A stretch of 64,000 nt of DNA from Luteimonas galliterrae (GTDB taxonomy: Bacteria > Pseudomonadota > Gammaproteobacteria > Xanthomonadales > Xanthomonadaceae), in contig NZ_JAMBEP010000001.1 in NCBI RefSeq assembly GCF_023374055.1, positions 744,001-808,000 of the forward strand, read 5' to 3'. How positions within the stretch are numbered: the stretch's first letter is position 1; every line of letters starts with the position of its first letter. Positions 26,983 to 34,296 of this stretch are shown here, one piece after another. The notes beneath the pieces are model-generated. The model saw nothing but the letters and a program-made list of their open reading frames with translations, made no database searches and had not been told where the DNA came from. The position numbers and the translations under genes were made by a program.

Positions 26983-28182
26983 TTAAGGGGAATCCATTAC
27001 GTTCAACGCTTCGTAGCAGGCGCCCATCGTGTGATAGTCCGTTTTGCCAGCGGGGCTCTTCTCGTCGCTGTATTTGCGGTTATCCGCGTCGAGGATGCGG
27101 TACCACGCCCCGTATTGGTGGTCGACGAAATGCCGCCATGCGTAGGTCCACAGGCGTTCGTACCAATCCCAATAGGCGGCGTCGCCCGTGCGCGCGGCGA
27201 GCAAGGCTGCCGCGGCCAGGGATTCGGCCTGCACCCAGAAATACTTGTCGTCGTCGCATACGCTGCCGTCGGGCGCGAAGCCGTAGTACATGCCGCCGCG
27301 CCGCCCATCCCACGAACGCGTGAGCGCCGTATCGAAAAGATGGCGCGCGGTCGGCACCAGCCATTCTGCCTGCACGTGGCGATCCAGGATCAGCAGCAGC
27401 TTGGCCCATTCGGTCTGGTGGCCGGGCTGGAAGCCCCACGGACGGAACAGGTGCTTGGGATCATCGCGGTTGTAGTCCCAGTCGATGTTCCAGTCGCGAT
27501 CGTAATGTTCCCAAACCAGGCCGTCGGCTTTCGCCGCCTGGCGGCGCGTCATGCGGTCGGCCAGTTGCAGGGCGCGATCCAGATAGCGGCGTTCGCCGCT
27601 CGCTTCGAACGCGGCCAGCATCGCCTCGCACATGTGCATATTGGCGTTCTGGCCGCGGTAGGGCGAGAAATTCCAATCGGCGTCGGCCTCGTCCTTGTAC
27701 AGGCCGGCCTCGGCCTCCCAGAAACGGGATTCGAGCAAGCGCCAGGTTTCGTCCATCCACGCGCTGGCCTCTTCGACACCTGCCTTCAGCGCGGTCGAAT
27801 ACGCCAGCAGCACGAATGCGACGCCGTAGCAGTGATTCGTCCGGTCCTCCGGTACGCCGTCGCGCAGCGTCCAGGCATAACCGCCGCCGGGGTCGCGATG
27901 CGCTCGACGCAGATAATCCAGGCCGTGGCGCGCGGCATCCAGGTACTCGCGATTCCCGAACTCGCGATAAGCCATCGCGTAGTTGAAGACGAAACGCGTG
28001 CTGCTGACCAAGTGGCGGTGGCTGGCGTCGTAGACGCTGCCGTCGTCGCGAAAATAGTGGAAGAAGCCGCCTGCGGGATCGATGGCGCGCGGATGGTAGA
28101 ACGCCATGGTGTCGGCGATATGCGCGCGCAGGAATGCGCGCGAACGGAAATCGGGTAGCGGATTCGTCTCAGGCGTGTTCAT
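26983..28182 (-). CDS. AGE-family epimerase/isomerase, probably acting on mannose
   Basis: 399 aa from ATG 28182 (MNTPETNPLPDFRSRAFLRA); the frame opens further but overlaps the fructokinase gene too far. (alpha/alpha)6 barrel of the N-acylglucosamine 2-epimerase superfamily, with SSTRFVFNYAMAYREFG, the active-site stretch GFQPGHQTEWAKLLL, and KYFWVQAESLAAA. Between a fructokinase and mannosidases, mannose-fructose isomerisation is the most sensible reaction. Its start overlaps the fructokinase stop by 14 bp. No signal peptide, so cytoplasmic. N-acylglucosamine epimerase activity cannot be excluded. Confidence 0.85.
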   Translation of the reverse strand: MNTPETNPLPDFRSRAFLRAHIADTMAFYHPRAIDPAGGFFHYFRDDGSVYDASHRHLVSSTRFVFNYAMAYREFGNREYLDAARHGLDYLRRAHRDPGGGYAWTLRDGVPEDRTNHCYGVAFVLLAYSTALKAGVEEASAWMDETWRLLESRFWEAEAGLYKDEADADWNFSPYRGQNANMHMCEAMLAAFEASGERRYLDRALQLADRMTRRQAAKADGLVWEHYDRDWNIDWDYNRDDPKHLFRPWGFQPGHQTEWAKLLLILDRHVQAEWLVPTARHLFDTALTRSWDGRRGGMYYGFAPDGSVCDDDKYFWVQAESLAAAALLAARTGDAAYWDWYERLWTYAWRHFVDHQYGAWYRILDADNRKYSDEKSPAGKTDYHTMGACYEALNVMDSP

Positions 28183-29173
28183 TCGATCGCGCTTCCAGCA
28201 AGGCTTGGACATCGGAAAGCCGCGGCATCGCGGCGAAGGCGCCATTGCGGGTCACCGCGAGGCCGCCGGCCGCCGCCGCGAAACGCAATGCATCGGCCAG
28301 GGCCGCCGTATCGCTCAGGAAACCGGGCAAATGGGCGCCATCGATGCCGTGCCGGGCCAGGCGGAACAGCAAGCCGCCGACGAACGCATCGCCGGCCGCA
28401 GTGGTGTCCACCGCACGCACATCGAAACTCGGCACGTCGCCGGCGCTTGCGCGCGTGTACCAGCGAACCGGCGCAGCGCCATCGGTAACGACAACGATCT
28501 GGGTCCGTCCCCGCCATAGCCGCGCCAGCACGGCTTCCTCGTCGCCGCCCGACGGCGCCGCCAGGTATTCGAGTTCCGAACGGGCGAGCTTGACCAGGTC
28601 CGCAGCCTGCAACGCGTCCCAGAGCCGAGGATGAGGGTCGACATCCTGCGCCCAAAGCGCCGGACGCAGGTTCAGGTCCATGCTGACCAAGGCGCCGGCT
28701 TCGTGCGCCCGCCCCATGCCCGCCAAGGTCGCATGGGCGATGCCGGTTTCGGTGAGGCTGTTAGAACAGACGTGGAACGCGGCGGCGCCGTCGAAGCAGG
28801 TCGGCGCATAGTGCTCGGCACGGAACAACAGGTCCGCCGACGGCGGGCGGTAGAAACTGAAACTGCGTTCGCCGTCCGCATCCAGCGCGACGAAAGCGAG
28901 CGCCGTCTTGGCCTGCTCGGTGCGAACCACGAAATCCGTGCCCACGCCCGCTCCGTGCAGGCTGTCGAGCAGGAAGTCGCCGAACATGTCCGCGCCCAGC
29001 ATGCCGACGAATTGCGTGTCGCCGCCCAGATGCGCGACCGCGACCGCGACGTTGGCCGGCGCGCCGCCGGCGAATTGCAGGAACGCACGCGGCGAGTCCG
29101 CCGTTTGCGGCGGCTGCGCGAGGAAATCGATCAGGGCTTCGCCGAAGCAGACGATCGTCCCGGTCCGCGTCAT
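28169..29173 (-). CDS. PfkB-family fructokinase
   Basis: 334 aa from ATG 29173, which forms an ATGA overlap with the transporter stop. PfkB ribokinase fold: GEALIDFLAQ at the start, FAGGAPANVAVAVAHLGG (signature 1) and DTTAAGDAFVGGLLF with the catalytic Asp (signature 2). It would phosphorylate the fructose made from mannose by the epimerase encoded next to it; other sugar substrates are possible. Translationally coupled on both sides (transporter upstream, epimerase downstream), which supports a single catabolic route. Confidence 0.92.
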   Translation of the reverse strand: MTRTGTIVCFGEALIDFLAQPPQTADSPRAFLQFAGGAPANVAVAVAHLGGDTQFVGMLGADMFGDFLLDSLHGAGVGTDFVVRTEQAKTALAFVALDADGERSFSFYRPPSADLLFRAEHYAPTCFDGAAAFHVCSNSLTETGIAHATLAGMGRAHEAGALVSMDLNLRPALWAQDVDPHPRLWDALQAADLVKLARSELEYLAAPSGGDEEAVLARLWRGRTQIVVVTDGAAPVRWYTRASAGDVPSFDVRAVDTTAAGDAFVGGLLFRLARHGIDGAHLPGFLSDTAALADALRFAAAAGGLAVTRNGAFAAMPRLSDVQALLEARSNEHA

Positions 29174-30495
29174 GTCTGTGGCGCCTCCGGCGCCAGGCGC
29201 GAGCCGTAAAGGCCGTACCAGATGATGTAGGCATAGCACAGCAGCGGCAGCGCGAATGCGGCCTGCACGCCTATGCGATCGGCAAGAACGCCTTGCGCCA
29301 ACGGCACGATCGCGCCGCCGACGATCGCCATCACCAGCAGGCTGGAGGCTTTCTCTGTCATCGGCCCGAGACGCTCGATGCCCAGGGTGAAGATGGTCGG
29401 GAACATGATCGAATTGAACAACCCGATCGCGATCACGCTCCACATCGCCACGAGCCCATGGCTGGACACCGTAACCAGCAGCAGGACGCAGGCGATCGCC
29501 GCGTACAACGCCAGCAGCCGGCGGGCGCTCACCCGCAGCAACAGCGCGGAGCCGAGGAAACGGCCGACCATCGCCCCGCCCCAATAGAACGACACGTATT
29601 TCGCGGCGCTGGCCTCGCTCATCGCGCCGATGTCGGCCTGGGCGATGTAATTGATCAGGAAACTGCCGATCGCGACTTCGGCGCCGACGTAAACGAAGAT
29701 CGCCACCACGCCCCAACGCACGTGCGGAATGCGCAGCACTTCGGAAAACGTGTGATGGCGCCGGGCCGCGCGTTCGGTCGCTTCGGTCAATGCCGGCAGG
29801 CGCAGGACGAACACGACCGCCGCCAGCACGAACAACGTCAGCGCCAAACCGAGATAGGGAATCTGGACGGACTGGGCTTGCGCGGCCTGGTAAGCCTGTT
29901 GCTGCTGCTCGCTGAGCGCGGCCAGTTGTTCGGCTCCCAGTACGGCCGTCGCCAGGATCAGCATGCCGCCGACCCACGGCGCGGTGGTGTGGCCGAGGGA
30001 ATTCAGCGCCTGGGCTAGGTTCAAGCGGCTGGCGGCGCGGGCGGGATCGCCCAGCAGGCTGACGTAGGGATTGGCCGAGACCTGCAACAAGGTGATGCCA
30101 CTGGCCAGCGTGAAGAGCGCGCCGAGGAACAGGTAATACCACTGGATCTGCGCAGCCGGCAGGAACAGCAACGCGCCGCAGCCCGCCACGACCAGGCCGA
30201 TCACGATGCCGAGCTTGTAGCCGACCTTGTCCACCACCCATCCCGCCGGCACGGACATCACGAAGTACGCGCCGAAGAAAGTGAACTGGATCAGCATCGT
30301 CCGCGTCCAGTTGAGTTCGAACACGGCCTTCAGGTGCGGGATCAGCACATCGTTGAGCGCCGTCAGGAAGCCCCACATGAAGAAGATGGCGGTAACCGCC
30401 GCGAACGCGATCCGCGTGTCGACGGTGGGCATCGCGCCGGCCGCCGCGTTTGCGGCGCGCTCGGCCGAAGGGGATGGAATACCTGTTCCGGTCAT
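29170..30495 (-). CDS. FHS-family (FucP/GluP-like) sugar:proton symporter, MFS
   Basis: 441 aa with about 12 hydrophobic segments. Opening segment AAVTAIFFMWGFLTALNDVLIPHLKAVFEL and the segment LLQVSANPYVSLLGDP with ALNSLGHTTAPWVGG are typical of the fucose/galactose/glucose transporter family. Probable inner-membrane uptake of mannose or short mannosides released in the periplasm. Overlaps the LacI stop (ATGA at 30495-30492) and the fructokinase start (ATGA), so it sits inside a tightly coupled operon. Confidence 0.92.
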   Translation of the reverse strand: MTGTGIPSPSAERAANAAAGAMPTVDTRIAFAAVTAIFFMWGFLTALNDVLIPHLKAVFELNWTRTMLIQFTFFGAYFVMSVPAGWVVDKVGYKLGIVIGLVVAGCGALLFLPAAQIQWYYLFLGALFTLASGITLLQVSANPYVSLLGDPARAASRLNLAQALNSLGHTTAPWVGGMLILATAVLGAEQLAALSEQQQQAYQAAQAQSVQIPYLGLALTLFVLAAVVFVLRLPALTEATERAARRHHTFSEVLRIPHVRWGVVAIFVYVGAEVAIGSFLINYIAQADIGAMSEASAAKYVSFYWGGAMVGRFLGSALLLRVSARRLLALYAAIACVLLLVTVSSHGLVAMWSVIAIGLFNSIMFPTIFTLGIERLGPMTEKASSLLVMAIVGGAIVPLAQGVLADRIGVQAAFALPLLCYAYIIWYGLYGSRLAPEAPQT

Positions 30496-31565
30496 GCGCC
30501 GTCTCTATCGGGAGGAGGACAACTGCTTGCGCGCACCAGCAATTGCACCGGCGCGACCGTCTGCTGCGCCGGCTGTTCGCGCTGGCGGATGCGTTGCAGC
30601 AGCAACCGCGCGGCCTGGCGGCCGCGTTCGCGCGGATCGACGGCTACCGTGGTCAACGCGGGTACGGCCAGGGCCGCTTCGGGAATATCGTCGAAGCCGG
30701 TCAGGGCGAAATCGTGGCCGGGCCGACGGCCATGCGCGGTCAGTCCCAGCATGAGGCCCAGCGCGACCGTGTCGTTGTAGCAGACCGCAGCGGTCGGCGG
30801 CACGGCGGCATCCGCGAACAAGGCGTCGCTGTGCGTAGCCGCATCCAGGCGGGTCGGCGCGGTTTCGATCAGCCCTTCCGGCGACGGGGCGATGCCGGCC
30901 GCAGCCAGCGCATCGGTATAGCCTTGGCGGCGTTCGCGGCACGAGCTGGAATCGGCATGGCCGCCGAAGAAGGCGATGCGGCGATGGCCGAGTTCGAGCA
31001 GATGTTCCGTCGCCAGCCTGGCGCCGCGGCGATTGTCCAGAGCCAGGAAGTCCCAGTGCGCGCCGGGCAATTCGCGGTTGAACACCAGCACCGGCGCCTG
31101 CGTGCCGAGCACGCGTTCCAGCCGCTCGCCGTCGCTGTGCTCGGCCGGCGAAAGGATCACGCCCGCCGGCTGGTGCTCCATCAATGAAGCGAGCACCGCT
31201 TGCTCGCGTTCCGGCGATTCGCCGGTATTGCCGAGCAGCGTGACGTAGCCTTCGGCCATGACGACATCGTCCACGCCTGCCGCGAACTCGGCGAAGAAGG
31301 GATTGGACAGGTCGTTGATGACCAGCGCCACGCTCGACGAGGTGCGCCGGCGCAGGTTGGCCGCGCTGCGGTTGTAGACGTAGCCCTGGCGCTTGAGCTC
31401 GGCCTCGACCTTGGCGCGCGTATCGGCATGCACCAACGGACTGCCGCGCAGCACCAGCGATACCGTCGCGCGCGACACGCCGCTGCCGCGGGCGATATCC
31501 GTGACGGTCACGGCTTTGCGTTCGCTGCGGGATCCGCTCATCGTTTGCGGGCCTGCGGCCGGCAT
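30492..31565 (-). CDS. LacI-family transcriptional regulator of the mannose-glycan cluster
   Basis: 357 aa from ATG 31565, which has GGAG seven bases upstream; ATG 31541 (MSGSRSERKAVTV) is an alternative giving 349 aa. N-terminal helix-turn-helix VTVTDIARGSGVSRATVSLVLRG, hinge NRSAANLRRRTSSSVALVI, then a periplasmic-binding-type effector domain (FVxxNNR-like FLALDNRRGARLATEHLLELGHRRIAF). A likely target is the 18-bp palindrome upstream of the TonB receptor gene (37317-37334). Effector unknown; mannose or a phosphorylated derivative is plausible. Confidence 0.93.
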   Translation of the reverse strand: MPAAGPQTMSGSRSERKAVTVTDIARGSGVSRATVSLVLRGSPLVHADTRAKVEAELKRQGYVYNRSAANLRRRTSSSVALVINDLSNPFFAEFAAGVDDVVMAEGYVTLLGNTGESPEREQAVLASLMEHQPAGVILSPAEHSDGERLERVLGTQAPVLVFNRELPGAHWDFLALDNRRGARLATEHLLELGHRRIAFFGGHADSSSCRERRQGYTDALAAAGIAPSPEGLIETAPTRLDAATHSDALFADAAVPPTAAVCYNDTVALGLMLGLTAHGRRPGHDFALTGFDDIPEAALAVPALTTVAVDPRERGRQAARLLLQRIRQREQPAQQTVAPVQLLVRASSCPPPDRDGA

Positions 31566-31696
31566 GCGCGTTGCTCCATGTCGGCGCGCTTCATAGGGGC
31601 CTGCTTCATAGGGAAATGCCGTCCTGCGCAAACCTCGGAATCCGCGAATCATTACACGGCGCGGGCGACGGCTGGAGATAGGCATGGCCGTTCGCA

Positions 31697-34267
31697 TCAC
31701 CGCGGCGCCGCGCAAGGCGACGCCGGCAGGTCGGCCGGGCGCGTTCCCCAGCCTGCGCCGGGCGTTGCCGTCAGCTCGAACGAGAGCGTGCCGCCGTCGC
31801 GCAGTTGCGCCCAATCCACCCAGGCGCGGTCGCTGGATTCGCCATCGATACGCACGCCGGCGACGTACTGCAGCCGGTTCCCGTCGGCGCCCGGAGCCTC
31901 GATCCGCAACGACCTGCCCTCGCCCAGGTCCAGCGTCACGGCAGGGAAGCGCGGCGCATGCAGCAGCAACTGGCCCGTGCCGGGCACCGCCGGATACAGG
32001 CCGATGGCGCTGAACAGATACCAGGCCGACATCGTGCCCAGGTCGTCGTTGCCGGTAACGCCATTGGGCGCATTGGCGAACAAGGCCTGTGCGGCGCGCA
32101 GCACCGTGGAGGTCTTCCACGGTTCGCCGATCAGCGTGTACATCCACGGCGCATGCAGATCGGGTTCGTTGTTGGGGTTGTAGCGGTATTGGTTGTAGTA
32201 GCTGTAGGGGCCGACTACCCAATCCTTGCGCGCAGCCGTCGATGGATTGGCGAGCAGATCGTCGTAGGCGAAGAACGCATCCAGACGCGCTATCGCTTCG
32301 GTTTTGCCGCCCATCGCCCGCACCAGGCCAGGCACGTCCTGCTGCACCAACCATTGGTATTGCCAAGCCGTACCTTCGTGGAAGCCATGGTCGGACGCCG
32401 GACTGTAGGCGCCTTCCTTGGGCACGTACCACTTGCCGTCGAGCGTGCGCGGCCGCGGGAAACCGGTGAAACCGCGTTCCTTGTCGCGCACGTCGGCATC
32501 CCAAAGCTTGCGCCAATTTCGGCCGCGTCCGCTGTAGCGGGCCGCATCGGCGGTTTCGCCCAGGCTCTGCGCCATCTGCGACAACGCGCAATCGGCCAAT
32601 GCGTACTCGAGCGTGGCCGATCCGCCGTGATGGGGATCCACGTCCATGCCCTTGGGCTTGAACGCCTTGTCGTATTGCACGAACCCTTGTTTTAGATAGC
32701 TCTCGTTGCCGGAACGCCCCGCCATCCTGGATTCCGTCGGCGGCAAGCCGTCCGCGTTCTGCTTCAACGCCGCATAAGCCTGTTTTTCGCGGCCTTCGAG
32801 CGCGCCGAATCGCCACAGGTCGGCCAGGAACGGCGTCACCGGGTCGCCGGTCATGATGTTGGTTTCGTAATTGGCGTAGCCCCAGCGCGGCAGCCAGCCG
32901 GCCTGCTCGTGGATCTTCAGCACCGAGGCGGCGATATCGCGGGCGCGTTGCGGACGCAGCATCGCCAGCCACTGGTTCTGGGTGCGGTAGGTGTCCCAAA
33001 GCGAGAAGAACTCGTAATAGGTCCAACCGTCCGCGCGATGGATGCGGCCGTCCCAGCCGCGGTAACGGCCATCGGCGTCGTTGCCGGTCAACGGCTGCAA
33101 CAGCGCGTGGTACAGCGCGGTGTAGAAGACGATACGGTCGTCCGCGCCGCCGCCGTCGATGCGCACCGTGGCCAGCTCCTTGCGCCACGCATCCTGCGCA
33201 CGCTGCTTCATCTCGTCGAAACGCAGCAGTCGCTTGCCTTGCATGCCTTCCGTCTGCAGGTTGCCGCGGGCGCCATCCGCATCGACGTGCGAAACGGCGC
33301 TGACGACGGTCACCGATTTCGTTTTGCCCAGGTCGAAACTCAACCAAGCGCCGTTGGCCGCTTCGCCGGCGCTGCTTTCGCGCGAATCGGACTTGCCGCC
33401 GGCCGCGTTCCAGGTGCCATGTCCTTTGAATGGCCGGTCGAACTGCAAGCGGAACCAGGTGGTGTAGCGCGTACCGCCGCAGAAGCTCAGCGTTTCCACT
33501 TCGCCTTCCACGATGCGGTCGCCGACGATGCGCAGCGCGCTGCGCATCACCCGATGGCGCTCGTTGGCTTGGCCCAGGTTGACCAGGAGGTGGCCCTGCT
33601 TGCCGCCGGAGAACGTGTAGCGTTCCGCCGCGGCGCGGGTCAGCGCGGTGGCTTCGGCGTCGATGCCGCCGTAATCGGTCAAACGGACCTTGTAGTAGCC
33701 GGCCTGCCCGACTTCGCCGTCATGACTGTAGGCCGAGGCGTACTTCTTCTGATCGAAACTGTCCGCCTTGCGGGTGTCGAACGCGGCGCCCGGGCCTATC
33801 TTGCCCGTCACCGGCAGCACCGACACTTGTCCGCCCTGTTCCCAGCAACCCGCGCCGGACAGGAAGAAATGGCCGAAGCCGCGGATCTTGGGATCGTCGT
33901 AACGCCAGCCGGAGTAATGCGTGCCGATCGGGCTGACCTGGATCATCCCGAACGGCGCCGATGCGCCTGGAAAGGTATTGCCGTCGTCCTTGCTGCCGAT
34001 GAAAGTGTTGACCTGAGTCGCAAGGTCGGCGCTTCGCCCGCCGGCATCCTGCTTTCCTTCTTCCGCCGGGAGAAGGTGCCCGTAGGGCGGATGAGGGTTC
34101 GGCACGGGACCGGGGCTACGCACTTGCGCCGAACCCTCATCCGGCGCTGTCGCGCCACTTTCTCCCGTTGGGAGAAGGAAAGCTGGCAACACCGCGAACA
34201 AGACGGCGATCAACCCGCCATTGCGGCGGGTCGAGCCGGATTTTGCATGACTCGGCAGCTTAAGCAT
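31697..34267 (-). CDS. GH92-family exo-alpha-mannosidase, secreted
   Basis: 856 aa from ATG 34267; a TTG at 34300 overlapping the receptor stop is possible. Hydrophobic signal (GLIAVLFAVLPAFLL), then an odd Pro/Gly-rich linker (residues about 29-73) encoded by an inverted repeat, then the GH92 domain from VNTFIGSKDDGNTFPGASAPFGM through YYEFFSLWDTYRTQNQW to NDDLGTMSAWYLFSAIGLYP, all family hallmarks. GH92 enzymes are calcium-dependent, inverting exo-alpha-mannosidases that trim N-glycans and mannans. 29 bp after the TonB receptor gene. Confidence 0.94.
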   Translation of the reverse strand: MLKLPSHAKSGSTRRNGGLIAVLFAVLPAFLLPTGESGATAPDEGSAQVRSPGPVPNPHPPYGHLLPAEEGKQDAGGRSADLATQVNTFIGSKDDGNTFPGASAPFGMIQVSPIGTHYSGWRYDDPKIRGFGHFFLSGAGCWEQGGQVSVLPVTGKIGPGAAFDTRKADSFDQKKYASAYSHDGEVGQAGYYKVRLTDYGGIDAEATALTRAAAERYTFSGGKQGHLLVNLGQANERHRVMRSALRIVGDRIVEGEVETLSFCGGTRYTTWFRLQFDRPFKGHGTWNAAGGKSDSRESSAGEAANGAWLSFDLGKTKSVTVVSAVSHVDADGARGNLQTEGMQGKRLLRFDEMKQRAQDAWRKELATVRIDGGGADDRIVFYTALYHALLQPLTGNDADGRYRGWDGRIHRADGWTYYEFFSLWDTYRTQNQWLAMLRPQRARDIAASVLKIHEQAGWLPRWGYANYETNIMTGDPVTPFLADLWRFGALEGREKQAYAALKQNADGLPPTESRMAGRSGNESYLKQGFVQYDKAFKPKGMDVDPHHGGSATLEYALADCALSQMAQSLGETADAARYSGRGRNWRKLWDADVRDKERGFTGFPRPRTLDGKWYVPKEGAYSPASDHGFHEGTAWQYQWLVQQDVPGLVRAMGGKTEAIARLDAFFAYDDLLANPSTAARKDWVVGPYSYYNQYRYNPNNEPDLHAPWMYTLIGEPWKTSTVLRAAQALFANAPNGVTGNDDLGTMSAWYLFSAIGLYPAVPGTGQLLLHAPRFPAVTLDLGEGRSLRIEAPGADGNRLQYVAGVRIDGESSDRAWVDWAQLRDGGTLSFELTATPGAGWGTRPADLPASPCAAPR
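34051..34183. repeat. Inverted-repeat element inside the GH92 coding sequence
   Basis: GCTTTCCTTC (34051-34060) pairs with GAAGGAAAGC (34174-34183), GGGAGAA pairs with TTCTCCC, and GGATGAGGGTTCGGC (34089-34103) pairs with GCCGAACCCTCATCC (34128-34142). It is normally an intergenic type of repeat, but here it is read through in frame as about 44 codons (LLPTGESGATAPDEG to HLLPAEEGKQDAG). Confidence 0.85.
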
Positions 34268-34296
34268 CGTCGCAGACCCGTCGCGTCCGGAAGTAC

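Noticed and set aside
30492-33347. 951-codon minus-strand frame covering LacI and part of GH92
   Set aside because: Only the last ~357 codons are the LacI protein; the rest is GH92 read in the wrong frame.
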